NCBI RefSeq assembly: GCF_051414055.1
Contig: NZ_JBLKNX010000024.1
Coordinates: 1 to 64,000, forward strand
Direction of reading: 5' to 3'
Source of the DNA: Halosimplex halobium
GTDB lineage: Archaea; Halobacteriota; Halobacteria; Halobacteriales; Haloarculaceae
DNA: 64,000 nucleotides
The translations under genes and the position numbers were made by a program. Within the stretch, counting starts at the first letter, position 1. The number at the start of each line of letters is the position of its first letter. The notes beneath the pieces are model-generated. The model was not told where the DNA came from. It did no database searches and was given only the letters and a program-made list of their open reading frames with translations. This document shows positions 24,038 to 33,777 of the stretch, piece by piece.

Positions 24038-24634
24038 TCAGGTACGTTCGACCCGCAGGAGCACGACCGCGAAGACCCACATGAAGACCGCGCCGACGGG
24101 GACGGTCGGCTGGTGCTGGAAGAACATCGCCGTGGCGACCGAGAAGGCGACCGCGAGGACCGCGAAGCAGGCGCCGAACACGCGGACGGGGTCGAGCGTC
24201 AGCCTGGCCGCGACGGCCCCGGGGACGGCGCCGGCGAGCGCGTCCGGCGCCCCACGGGCGATCCGTGTCTCGGCCCGCTCGGCGGCGGCTTCGAGCTGTT
24301 CGTCGCGCGCGTAGTAGACGAGACTCAGCAGGAGCATGCACCCGAAGAAACCGGCGGTGGCGAGCCAGAGCCGCCCCTCGGGCACCTGGTTCGGGGGGAC
24401 GAACCCCGGGATCTCGGGGACGAACTGGACGAGCCCGTCCAGCGACTGCCGGCCCAGCGCGACCCCGAAGAGGTAGTGGAACTGCAGGAAGACGAACCGG
24501 ATGTTGACGACGGTGAAGGTGCCGTCGAGCCAGGAGGGCGACTCGCGCAGCACCGACACCGACCACGGCAGGAGGGCGGTCAGCCACGTCGCGAGAACGG
24601 CCAGTTCACCGGCGTACTCCGAGCGGACCCACAT
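24038..24634 (-). CDS. Haloarchaeal multi-pass membrane protein (DUF7549-like)
   Basis: A 198-aa membrane protein with about four hydrophobic helices: residues about 10-30 (LAVLATWLTALLPW), 45-65 (FVFLQFHYLFGVAL), 95-115 (LATAGFFGCMLLLSLVYY), and two close helices near the end (VFGACFAVLAVAFSVATAMFF and VGAVFMWVFAVVLL). The start MWVRSEYAGE is shared by a conserved haloarchaeal family of unknown function. A 280-bp spacer separates it from tfb, with nothing further recognised in it. Confidence 0.7.
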   Translation of the reverse strand: MWVRSEYAGELAVLATWLTALLPWSVSVLRESPSWLDGTFTVVNIRFVFLQFHYLFGVALGRQSLDGLVQFVPEIPGFVPPNQVPEGRLWLATAGFFGCMLLLSLVYYARDEQLEAAAERAETRIARGAPDALAGAVPGAVAARLTLDPVRVFGACFAVLAVAFSVATAMFFQHQPTVPVGAVFMWVFAVVLLRVERT

Positions 24635-24847
24635 GGCCAGACTCGCCGTCCCCGCCCGTATAAAAGCTACCGGCTCCCGGGGCAGCCGTCGGCCGCGGCG
24701 CGACGGGCGCTGTGGCCGGGTCCGGGCGGGCGGCGCAGCGCGCGGTGGGGGTCGGCTGTGGCGCGGTCCTCCGGGGCCGTCCGGAGCCGGCGCGGTCGAT
24801 GTCGGCGTTACGTTCATGCACGCCCGCTCCCTAGTGGGGGGTGTCGA

Positions 24848-25303
24848 ATGAGGCGCGATTACGTCACGCTGGAACTCCGTCACGTCGACCGGGACGGCGA
24901 CCGCCTGCCGACGGCCGCGTTGCGCTACGACGGCCCGTCGGACCTCCTCGAGGAGCGCCTCACGGACGCCGGGGGCGACCGGCTGGACCGCGACCGCGTC
25001 GACGTCGCCTTCCGCTTCCGGGCGGCCGGCGACGACGACGCGGCCGGCGTCTTCAGCCTCACCAACCGGGTGACCGGCGAGTTCGTCGTCGAGGTCAACG
25101 CCGACGCCGACGCGGTGCGGGAACTCGTCGACGCCGCCCGGCGCGAGGACGACCCCGACGACGCCGACGGCTGCTACCGCGTCGTCGTCGAGCGCGACGG
25201 CGAGACGGTCGCCGACTTCGAGAAACGAACCCTGCTCGTCTACGACGACGAGGGGAGCCTCCTCCGCCAGCACAGCCTCATCCCCAGCGGCGTCGAGCTG
25301 TGA
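24848..25303 (+). CDS. DUF5793-like haloarchaeal protein
   Basis: A 151-aa acidic cytosolic protein beginning MRRDYVTLELRHVD. It has an alternating strand pattern (VDVAFRFRAA, GVFSLTNRVTGEFVVEVNADADAV, YRVVVERDGETVADF) ending YDDEGSLLRQHSLIP. This fits a small haloarchaeal family (DUF5793) of unknown function. ATG 24848 is the first start in frame with conserved sequence. It is divergent from the membrane protein gene, with a 213-bp spacer. Confidence 0.75.
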   Translation: MRRDYVTLELRHVDRDGDRLPTAALRYDGPSDLLEERLTDAGGDRLDRDRVDVAFRFRAAGDDDAAGVFSLTNRVTGEFVVEVNADADAVRELVDAARREDDPDDADGCYRVVVERDGETVADFEKRTLLVYDDEGSLLRQHSLIPSGVEL

Positions 25304-25445
25304 CCCGGCGGTCCCCGGACCCTACACGCCCGCCGGCCGCCCGTCGCTGACCGCGCCCGTCGGCCGCCCCTCGTCGCCCGTCACCCGACCGTTCTCCGCC
25401 GAGTCCCGTCTGGCGGCCGCTCCCCCTCGGCCGCCGGTCGCCGTC

Positions 25446-26249
25446 CTACCCGTCGAGTGCCGCGACCAGCGCCGGCAGCGCCGCCGTCGCGTCCGCCCGG
25501 AGGTCGTAGTCCGCCCGCCCGGAGTACTCCGTCTCGTCGAGGTTCACGACGGCCAGCGTCGCGCCCGAGTCGGCAGCGATCTCGGGCAGCAGCGCCGCCG
25601 GCCGCACCGCCAGCGACGACCCGACCGCGAGGAACACGTCGCAGCGCCGCGCGGCGGTCTGGGCCCGGTCGAACGCCTCGTCCGGGAGCGCCTCCCCGAA
25701 CAGCACCACGTCCGGCTTGAGGACGCCCCCGCAGTCGCAGGTCGGCGGCCGCTCGCCGTCGCGAACGCGCTCGAAGACGGGGTCGGCCGGTCCGGTCGAG
25801 CCGCAACGGTCACAGACCACGCGGGCGCTCGTCCCGTGGAGTTCGACCACCGACTCCGAGCCCGCGGCCGCGTGCAGACCGTCGACGTTCTGCGTGAGGA
25901 GGGTGTCGAGGCGGCCCCGCGATTCGAGCGTCGCCAGCGCCTCGTGGGCCGCGTTCGGCTCGACGCCGTCGCCGTACAGCGTCTCCCGGAGCGCCAGCCG
26001 GTCGGTCCAGAACCCCTCGGGGTCGGCGTCGAAGCGCCGCCGGTGGAAGTCCGCGGGGTCGTGGGTCTCCCAGACCGGGTCGGGTCCGTCGTCGCTCGAC
26101 TCGCCGCGGAACGGCGGGATCCCCGACGGGACGCTCACGCCCGCGCCGGTGAGCGCGACGACCCGCTCGGCCGCTTCGATCTCGCTCGCGAGCGTCGACA
26201 GCGCCGCCCCGTTCGCACCTTCCACGTCCTCGGCGTCGTTGCCGTCCAT
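25446..26249 (-). CDS. NAD-dependent protein deacylase (sirtuin)
   Basis: A 267-aa Sir2-family enzyme that removes acyl groups from lysine using NAD. It shows the NAD-binding loop LTGAGVSVPSGIPPFRG, the QNVDGLH motif, the catalytic His in VVELHGT, two zinc knuckles (CDRCGS and CDCGG), and the C-terminal FLAVGSSLAVRPAALLP and VVNLDET. The first zinc knuckle is CxxC and the second C-x-C, a normal variant. It stands alone. Confidence 0.92.
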   Translation of the reverse strand: MDGNDAEDVEGANGAALSTLASEIEAAERVVALTGAGVSVPSGIPPFRGESSDDGPDPVWETHDPADFHRRRFDADPEGFWTDRLALRETLYGDGVEPNAAHEALATLESRGRLDTLLTQNVDGLHAAAGSESVVELHGTSARVVCDRCGSTGPADPVFERVRDGERPPTCDCGGVLKPDVVLFGEALPDEAFDRAQTAARRCDVFLAVGSSLAVRPAALLPEIAADSGATLAVVNLDETEYSGRADYDLRADATAALPALVAALDG

Positions 26250-26375
26250 ATCCGCGGGGACGGGCGAGACCGGGAAAAGTCACTCGTCGCGCTGCGCGGG
26301 CGGAAACGGACTGAAGTCGGCGGTCGCTACGCGGCGCAGTCGCTCTCCGGTGGCGAGCGAACGATGGAAAGAGAA

Positions 26376-26440
26376 GGTGGGTGGAACGGCGGAAAGGTGG
26401 GGTGGAATCGGTGGGGTGGGTGTGGTGGGTGGGGTGCGGC
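26376..26440 (+). repeat. G-rich tract with G-quadruplex potential
   Basis: This 65-bp stretch holds at least six runs of three or four G on the plus strand, separated by 1-10 bases (for example GGTGGGGTGGG). It lies in the 341-bp gap between the sirtuin and sucC genes, about 150-215 bp upstream of sucC. The remainder of the gap holds the sucC promoter and nothing else recognisable. Confidence 0.5.
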
Positions 26441-26555
26441 GCCGGAGGGCGCCGACACGTGTAATCGATTTCGGCGGCAATAAGTGCCTTGTGGCCCAAT
26501 TTTCGTGAACGATACTCCCCGGAGTACTTAACTCCCAGCCGGGCGAGATGAGCGG

Positions 26556-26564
26556 GATTTAAGC
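26556..26564 (+). promoter_or_regulatory. TATA box of sucCD
   Basis: GATTTAAGC is centred about 31 nt upstream of ATG 26591. Confidence 0.55.
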
Positions 26565-26590
26565 GCTCGCCGGCCGCGGGTTCGAGTGAC

Positions 26591-27738
<1,148 letters not shown>

Positions 27739-27742
<4 letters not shown>

Positions 27743-28611
27743 GTGTGCTCGTCGACGAAGACAGCCGCGTCATCGTGCAGGGTATCACCGGCGGTGAGGG
27801 CAAGTTCCACACCGAGCAGATGATCGAGTACGGGACGAACGTCGTCGCCGGCGCCGTCCCCGGCAAGGGCGGCCAGGAGGTCGCGGGCGTCCCCGTCTAC
27901 GACACCGTCGCCGAGGCCGCCGAAGAGGAGGACGCCGACACGTCGGTCGTGTTCGTCCCGCCGGCGTTCGCCGGCGACGCCTGCTTCGAGGCGCTGGGCG
28001 TCGACGAGCTCGACCTCGTCGTCACCATCACCGAAGGCATCCCCACGCAGGACGTGTCGCGGGTCTACCGCCGCCTGCAGGAGACCGACGCCTACCTCGT
28101 CGGCCCGAACTGCCCCGGCGTCATCACCCCCGGCGAGGCCAAGCTCGGCATCCTGCCGGGCAACATCTTCGAGGCCGGCCGCGTCGGCCTCGTCTCCCGC
28201 TCGGGCACGCTGACCTACCAGGTCGTCGACAGCCTCACCCAGCGCGGCATCGGCCAGTCGACCGCCATCGGCATCGGCGGCGACCCGATCATCGGCACCT
28301 CGTTCATCGAGGCGCTCGCGCTGTTCGAGCAGGACAGCAAGACCGACGCCGTCGTCATGTGCGGCGAGATCGGCGGCGAGGACGAGGAGGAGGCCGCCGA
28401 GTACATCGACGAGTACATGACCACGCCCGTCGCCGGCTTCATCGCCGGCCGCACCGCCCCGCCGGGCAAGCGCATGGGCCACGCCGGCGCCATCGTCTCC
28501 GGCTCGGGCACCGGCACCGCCCAGTCGAAGATCGACGCCCTCGAATCCGCGGGCGTCCCCGTCGGCGACACCCCCGAGGAAGTCGTCGACAACGTCGAAG
28601 ACCTGCTGTAG
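27739..28611 (+). CDS. sucD: Succinate-CoA ligase (ADP-forming) alpha subunit
   Basis: A 290-aa subunit with the CoA-binding Rossmann domain (VIVQGITGGEGKFHTEQMIEYG) and the ligase domain holding the phosphohistidine loop GHAGAIVSGSGTGTA. Conserved GPNCPGVITPGEAKLGILPG and SRSGTLTYQVVDSLTQRGIG are present. Overlapping sucC upstream and a T-rich stretch (TTCTTTTCT) right after the stop suggest a two-gene operon. Confidence 0.96.
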
Positions 28612-28612
28612 C

Positions 28613-28622
28613 GGTTCTTTTC
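28613..28622 (+). terminator. T-rich terminator after sucD
   Basis: GGTTCTTTTCT follows the sucD stop immediately. Archaeal termination usually needs only a short oligo-T tract. The 325-bp gap after sucD otherwise holds no gene, only the promoter of the next gene. Confidence 0.4.
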
Positions 28623-28899
28623 TCCCGGATTCTCCGTTTTCGCGGCCGTCTCCGACATCATCCGACCTCGTCCGACGGCCACGCGGCCGTCTCCAGAGAC
28701 GAAGGCCATCCGCCGGCTCGCTCCCGGATGGACGGTCCTCGTGACGCTCGCGACTGCGGTGGCTGCGATCCCGCTGCGGCTGGTCGCCTACTACCGCCAC
28801 CGCGGCGGTAACGGCCGGGAGCGGATGGTGTGCCGAGCCGTCCAAGAACGGTCGAGGCGCTCGGCCCCACTGTGGTCCGGGGACCGTCACAGTCGGAAG

Positions 28900-28908
28900 C
28901 TATTTGCA
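28900..28908 (+). promoter_or_regulatory. TATA-like box of the CHAT gene
   Basis: CTATTTGCA lies about 32 nt upstream of GTG 28937 and supports that start. Confidence 0.4.
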
Positions 28909-28936
28909 TACTCGTTCGAGACGGTGAGCAACGACC

Positions 28937-31087
28937 GTGACGGACACGAAGAGGGACGCGAACCCTCGGTTCGAAGCGATGACGGACCCGACGGGCGTCA
29001 GGATCGTCGACCCGATCGAGTCAGTCGAGTTCGCGTTCGAGACGGACCGGCCGGTGGACCCGACCGCCGTCGACACCGGGGCGTTCGACGTCCCGGTAGA
29101 CGCCGGGGCGACGGTCGAGACGGGGGCGATCCGGTTCCCCCACCACCTCGGCGTCGTCGTCAGGACGAGGGACGGCGAGCAGGTCGACGACGTATCGACG
29201 GCGGACGAGCGCCGGATCTCCGCGGGGAGGTACACGCTCGAACTGAGTACGACGCCGGTGAAGCTCTACTTCCACGTCGACGGTCCCGTGACGATCCGGA
29301 CCCACGACGACCGCGCGGGGTTCGAGTTCGAGTCGCCGAGACGCGTTCGGATCGGGACTCGAAGCTATCACGAACGGCCGGCGGCGACGGTCACGACGAC
29401 CCCGGACCCGTCGGCGGTGGCCGCGGTCGTCTCCCGGTTCGGGACGGCGCTGAAGACGACGTCCCCGGAGCGGTCGTGGCCGACGCTGCGCGGGTATCCG
29501 CCGCTGGTTGAGGTCGGCGACGAGTCGGCAGTTCCGGACGCGCTCTCCCCGCCGGACACCGGCGTGTCGATCACCGTTCGTCCGGAGCTGGCCGACTGCT
29601 TCGCGGTCACGCCGCTGGCGTTCTACCTCGGTGCGACGGTCGAAGTGGGGGACGAGCCCCGTCTCCGCGCCGACGGCCGGGAGTGGTCGCTGACGGCGGC
29701 GGGCGACGTCGCCGCGACGGCGACGGACGTCCTGCAGCGGCAGTTCACGCTCGACTGCGTGGTCCGGACCGCCGGGCGCTTCGACCTCGACCTGGTCGAG
29801 CGAACGGCGGTCGAGCCCCGGCTGCCGTTCGACCTCGAAGCGATGTACGACAGCGACCTGCCGGCCCGGGTCGCCGCGTACATGGACGTCCCACGGGAGC
29901 GGATCGCCGACGCGATCCCGCGCTGGAAACTCACCGTCGACGCCGTCCCGGGCGCTGACCGACTCGACGCGCTCCCACACCTCGCGGCCGAACTCGCGGC
30001 CGTCCGCCGTCCCGACGCCGCCTCGCTGGACGACCCGGAACCCCGGTACTGTGACGAACCGTCCGCGCCGTCCGAGAGACGGTGGCTCCCGGACGGGGCG
30101 AACGCGGAGGCCGCGTCGATGCGGTCGGCCGGGGCGGCGTGGGACGAGCGGCTCGTCTACCCGCCCCCCTCATCCAGCGTCGAACACGCCTATCTCGGCG
30201 ACGGCGTGCCGGTCGGGACGAGCGCGATGTCCGCGGCGGCGTACGAGCGGAAACTCGACCGCGAAGTCTCCGACAAGACGGGGATCGGCGTCACCGTCGT
30301 CGGCCCCGGCGACCGAACCGGCGAGGGCGGGTCAGTCGCGGACATCTACGCGTCGCGTGGTCTCGAACCGTTCGACACGAGGGTGCTCGCCGACCCCACG
30401 GCCGCGGAACTGCGGGCGGCGCTCGCGGCGGACACCGACTTCTTCCACTACGTCGGTCACGTGGACGAGCGCGGGTTCGAGTGCGACGACGGGTTCGTCG
30501 ACACCCGGACGGTCGACGACGTGGGGGTCGACCTGTTTCTCCTCAACGGCTGCACGTCGTTCGCCCAGGGGCGCGCGCTGGTGGACAACGGGGCGGCGGG
30601 CGGGATCGTGACGGTCGCGGACATCTTCGACAGCGTCGCGGCTCGCGTCGGCGAGACGCTGGCGCGACTGCTCGGGCAGGGCTACTCGCTGGCCGCGGCG
30701 CTCCGCGTGCTCGGCGCCGCGACGGCGTTCCCGGCCGACATCTACACCGTCGTCGGCGACGGCTCCGTCGCGGTGACGACCAACGAGTCGATCACTCCCG
30801 TCGGATACCGCCTCTCGTGGGACGACGGACTCGTCGTCGTCCCGTTCTGTTTCCCGACCGAGAAAGCACCGCTCGGGACCGTCACCGTCCCCTTCGCCGC
30901 CGAGAACGACCGACACGTGCTCGCGTCGGGCGACTGCGTCCCGGTCGAGACGACCGTCGACGCGTTCGTCGACAACCTCGACACGGAGCCGTACCCCGTG
31001 TTCATCGACGGCGAACTCCGCTGGTCGCCCGACCTCACCCGCGCCGACCTCGAAGCGTGGGTCGAGACGGTACGCGACCGGGCGTGA
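28937..31087 (+). CDS. CHAT-domain (caspase-fold) protein
   Basis: A 716-aa soluble protein. The last 290 residues have the CHAT/caspase layout: a strand ending with FFHYVGHVDE (His504 and His508; His508 in the Gly-His position is the likely catalytic His), then VDLFLLNGCTSFAQGRALV with Cys539 as the candidate nucleophile, then GAAGGIVTVADI. CHAT domains are cysteine peptidases related to separase and caspases. In bacteria they act in CRISPR-linked and gasdermin-type defence. The first 430 residues are beta-rich and not recognised. It has no membrane segment or signal peptide. The only close neighbour is a DUF3891 gene 42 nt downstream, which may be co-transcribed. The start is GTG with a TATA box upstream. 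Confidence 0.7.
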   Translation: MTDTKRDANPRFEAMTDPTGVRIVDPIESVEFAFETDRPVDPTAVDTGAFDVPVDAGATVETGAIRFPHHLGVVVRTRDGEQVDDVSTADERRISAGRYTLELSTTPVKLYFHVDGPVTIRTHDDRAGFEFESPRRVRIGTRSYHERPAATVTTTPDPSAVAAVVSRFGTALKTTSPERSWPTLRGYPPLVEVGDESAVPDALSPPDTGVSITVRPELADCFAVTPLAFYLGATVEVGDEPRLRADGREWSLTAAGDVAATATDVLQRQFTLDCVVRTAGRFDLDLVERTAVEPRLPFDLEAMYDSDLPARVAAYMDVPRERIADAIPRWKLTVDAVPGADRLDALPHLAAELAAVRRPDAASLDDPEPRYCDEPSAPSERRWLPDGANAEAASMRSAGAAWDERLVYPPPSSSVEHAYLGDGVPVGTSAMSAAAYERKLDREVSDKTGIGVTVVGPGDRTGEGGSVADIYASRGLEPFDTRVLADPTAAELRAALAADTDFFHYVGHVDERGFECDDGFVDTRTVDDVGVDLFLLNGCTSFAQGRALVDNGAAGGIVTVADIFDSVAARVGETLARLLGQGYSLAAALRVLGAATAFPADIYTVVGDGSVAVTTNESITPVGYRLSWDDGLVVVPFCFPTEKAPLGTVTVPFAAENDRHVLASGDCVPVETTVDAFVDNLDTEPYPVFIDGELRWSPDLTRADLEAWVETVRDRA

Positions 31088-31129
31088 CCGGCCGACGCCC
31101 CTTTCACCGCGCCGCCCCAACGCCGATGC

Positions 31130-32005
31130 GTGATAGTCGCGGAGACGGCGGAAGGGTACCAGTTCGTCACCCAGCCCGACCACGCCGCCCTCGCGGGCCA
31201 GTTCGCCGACGCCTGGGGGTCGGCGTCGTTCGACCGCCCCGACCCCTTCGACTCGCTCGCGGTCGCGGCCTACGCCCACGACACGGGCTGGCGGACCTAC
31301 GACCGCCGCCCCCGCCTCGCGGACGGCGAGCCGGTCGACTTCCGCGAGATGCCCGCCGACACCTGGGTCGACCTCTACGACGAGGGGATCGACGCCGTCA
31401 CCGGGATGGACGCCTACGCCGGCCTGCTGGTGTCGATGCACGGCGCCGGGCTGCGGAACCAGCGCTACGGCCTCTCGCCGGCGTGGCCGGAGACGCCCGC
31501 GACGTTCCGCGCGTTCGTCGACCGCGAGCAGCGACGCCAGCAGCGGCTGCTCGACGCGCTCCTCGACGGCGAGCGCGGTGGACCGGCACCCGCCACGTCC
31601 GCCGACCGGGAGCTGCTCCGGTCGCTCCACGACGCGAAGCGCGTTCCCGACGACTACGACGGGCGACTGTGGGACGACTACCGGCGCCTCCAGGCGTGGG
31701 ACGCCCTCTCGCTGTCCTTCTGTATCACCGACTCCCCGCCCGGCTACGGCGAGATCGACGCCGTTCCCACGACCGGCGGGGACGACGCGACCCTCTCGGT
31801 CGCCGCGCTCGGCGACGGCACCTACCGGGTCGACCCCTACCCGTTCGCGACGGCGCCGCTGACGGTGACCGTCCGCGTCCGGACCGTCGACCGCGGGGCA
31901 GCCGCCGACGAGGCGACGCTCGCGCGGGCCTACTACGACGCCGGCCTGGAGACGCGACGGTTCACGCTCCGGCCCGCGGACGGGGCGGCCGCCGCGGACA
32001 AGTGA
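31130..32005 (+). CDS. DUF3891 family protein
   Basis: A 291-aa protein beginning MIVAETAEGYQFVTQPDHAALAGQFADAWG, with AAYAHDTGWRTYDRRP and SMHGAGLRNQRYG; these His-rich blocks are the DUF3891 signature. The conserved HD and SMHG motifs suggest a metal-binding helical enzyme fold, but no activity is known. The start is GTG 31130. It lies 42 nt after the CHAT gene. Confidence 0.8.
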   Translation: MIVAETAEGYQFVTQPDHAALAGQFADAWGSASFDRPDPFDSLAVAAYAHDTGWRTYDRRPRLADGEPVDFREMPADTWVDLYDEGIDAVTGMDAYAGLLVSMHGAGLRNQRYGLSPAWPETPATFRAFVDREQRRQQRLLDALLDGERGGPAPATSADRELLRSLHDAKRVPDDYDGRLWDDYRRLQAWDALSLSFCITDSPPGYGEIDAVPTTGGDDATLSVAALGDGTYRVDPYPFATAPLTVTVRVRTVDRGAAADEATLARAYYDAGLETRRFTLRPADGAAAADK

Positions 32006-32078
32006 GGGGGTCAGAACCTGCGGTCGAGACCGGCCCGCCGCCAAAGCGATTTATCGCAGCGTGTCTTCGTGGTGTGGT

Positions 32079-32261
32079 ATGAAAGAGGAGGCCTGGCGGT
32101 CGGTCGAGGTCGTCCGGAACACGGAGGGGAAACCGCACGTCCTCCAGCAGAAGGTCACCGTCTACACCGCGGGCGTCTCCGAGGAGTCGTCGGGCTACAC
32201 GAAACCGGAAGTCCAGCACCGCCTCGTGCCCCTGGAGAGTCTGGTCGAGTTCGACGGCTGA
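32079..32261 (+). CDS. Conserved small haloarchaeal protein, function unknown
   Basis: A 60-aa protein starting MKEEAWRSVEVVRNTEG. It has a beta-strand-like QQKVTVYTAGVSEE and ends in RLVPLESLVEFDG. It has no motif that I can name. ATG 32079 is preceded by a TATA-like GATTTATCG at about 32048-32056, consistent with leaderless expression. The codon use is like its neighbours, so it is likely a real gene. Confidence 0.6.
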   Translation: MKEEAWRSVEVVRNTEGKPHVLQQKVTVYTAGVSEESSGYTKPEVQHRLVPLESLVEFDG

Positions 32262-32379
32262 GTCACGGGACCGGCCGCGGAAGCCGACGCTCGGTCGACG
32301 CTCGGCCGGCGAGTGGGCCCGCTGTCCGCCGGGTTCGTCCGAGAGTTTATGGGTGAACCCGCGACCACTCCGCCTCGCC

Positions 32380-32931
32380 GTGGGAGCGCGCACGCTGGTC
32401 GCGGTCGAACGCGACGCCGGCGGGTACGACCTGCACCGCTCGCAGTGGGGCGGCGAGCACGTCGACCGGCTGGTCGCCCTGGTCCGGGCCGACGAGGCGC
32501 CCCCCGACCTCGTCGACCCGGAGCCGTTCCGGTCGGGCGCCTCGGCCGAGGCGGTCCTCGACTCGCTCGACCCCCGCGAGTTCGAGGCGTTCGTCGTCGC
32601 GGACGGCCGGACCGAGGCGTTCCTGGTCCCCCGGCTGGGCATCGAGACCGGCCGGCAACCCGGATCCCCGGCCCGCGCGGACACCGACCGGAAGACCCGC
32701 TCCACCGACGCCGAACCGGCGGCGCTGGTCCCCTGGCCCGGCGAGGCCGCCGCCGAGCGGATCCGACGGTTCCTGCGCACCGCCAAGGACGTGCTCGGCG
32801 ACGCGGTCGACGCCGGCCTCGTGCCCGCCCCCGCGGCGACGCGATACCTCGCCGTCCGTGTCGCTCGCCACCCCGACACGCCCGACGCCGACGCGGTCCT
32901 GTGGATCGACGGGGGTGATCCGCGACGCTGA
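32380..32931 (+). CDS. DUF6735-like haloarchaeal protein
   Basis: A 183-aa protein beginning GARTLVAVERDAGGYDLHRSQWGGEH, which fits the start of the haloarchaeal DUF6735 family. A disordered Arg/Asp-rich segment lies at about 95-125, followed by a helical end FLRTAKDVLGDAVDAGLV. GTG 32380 is chosen because the conserved sequence starts here and a TATA-like GAGTTTATG lies at 32343-32351, about 33 nt upstream; the alternative GTG 32353 would add nine residues and sits too close to that box. The function is unknown. Confidence 0.65.
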   Translation: MGARTLVAVERDAGGYDLHRSQWGGEHVDRLVALVRADEAPPDLVDPEPFRSGASAEAVLDSLDPREFEAFVVADGRTEAFLVPRLGIETGRQPGSPARADTDRKTRSTDAEPAALVPWPGEAAAERIRRFLRTAKDVLGDAVDAGLVPAPAATRYLAVRVARHPDTPDADAVLWIDGGDPRR

Positions 32932-32956
32932 ACCACTGACCGGTCCCGTGTCGCGC

Positions 32957-32967
32957 GGTTTTTAGCC
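32957..32967 (+). promoter_or_regulatory. TATA box of nucS
   Basis: GGTTTTTAGCC is centred about 27 nt upstream of GTG 32989. Confidence 0.5.
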
Positions 32968-32988
32968 CCCGGCGCCCAACCCCGAGGC

Positions 32989-33747
32989 GTGACTGCCGTC
33001 GAGGAGGGACTCCGGCTGGAGACGCGCGAGCGCCCGAGCCACGAGACCGCACGGGACCTCGTGGCCGATGCCATCGACGCCGGAGCCCTGGTGACCGTCG
33101 TCGGCCGCTGCACCGTCGACTACGAGGGCCGCGCCTCGAGCACGCTCGGTCCCGGCGAGCGGCTGGTGATGCTCAAGCCCGACGGCGCAGCGCTGGTCCA
33201 CACCGACGAGGGCCAGCAGCCGGTCAACTGGCAGCCGCCGGACTGTGACCACGAGACCCGCCTGGACGAGGGGCACCTCGTCGTCGAGAGCCACCGCGAG
33301 ACGCCGGAGGAACACCTCCGGGTCGACTTCGAGGCGGTGCTGGAGGTGTCGGCCTACGGGCTGACTGACGAGCGCGACCTCTCGCTCGAAGGCACGGAGG
33401 AGGATCTGCGCCAGCGGATCCTCGACGAACCGTCGCTGGTCGAGGAGGGGTTCGTCCCGCTGGCGACCGAGCGGTCGACGCCCGCCGGCGCCGTCGACAT
33501 CTACGGCGAGGACGCCGACGAGCGGGCAGTCGCCGTCGAACTCAAGCGCCGACGGGTGGGGCCCGACGCCGTGGGGCAACTGGGCCGGTACGTCGACGCG
33601 CTGGAGCGGGACCTGCACGCCGACCGACAGATCCGCGGCATCCTCGTCGCGCCGTCGGTCACCGACCGCGCGCGCCGGCTGCTCGCCGAGCGCGGGCTCG
33701 AGTTCGTGCCGCTGACGCCCACCGGGCCCGACGACGCGTCGGACTGA
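32989..33747 (+). CDS. nucS: Endonuclease NucS (EndoMS)
   Basis: A 252-aa protein with the NucS layout: an N-terminal DNA-binding half barrel (VTVVGRCTVDYEGRASSTLGPGERLVMLKPDG, VNWQPP) and a C-terminal RecB-like nuclease with AGAVDIYGEDA and AVAVELKRRRVG, which supply the Asp, Glu and Lys metal site, followed by GQLGRYVDAL. NucS cuts both strands at mismatched bases and in many archaea and actinobacteria replaces MutS-MutL repair. It is convergent with mutS, only 30 nt from its stop. The start is GTG with a TATA box upstream. Confidence 0.92.
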   Translation: MTAVEEGLRLETRERPSHETARDLVADAIDAGALVTVVGRCTVDYEGRASSTLGPGERLVMLKPDGAALVHTDEGQQPVNWQPPDCDHETRLDEGHLVVESHRETPEEHLRVDFEAVLEVSAYGLTDERDLSLEGTEEDLRQRILDEPSLVEEGFVPLATERSTPAGAVDIYGEDADERAVAVELKRRRVGPDAVGQLGRYVDALERDLHADRQIRGILVAPSVTDRARRLLAERGLEFVPLTPTGPDDASD

Positions 33748-33777
33748 ACGGTTCCCGTCCGCTTGACCGCCCGACGC

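Noticed and set aside
23882..25303. 473-residue plus-strand frame covering the membrane protein and DUF5793-like genes
   Set aside because: Only its last 151 residues, from ATG 24848, look like a real protein; the rest is antisense to the membrane protein gene.
28612..28936. Possible small gene in the 325-bp gap after sucD
   Set aside because: The frames found are short and lack start signals; only a T-rich terminator and the next promoter are supported.
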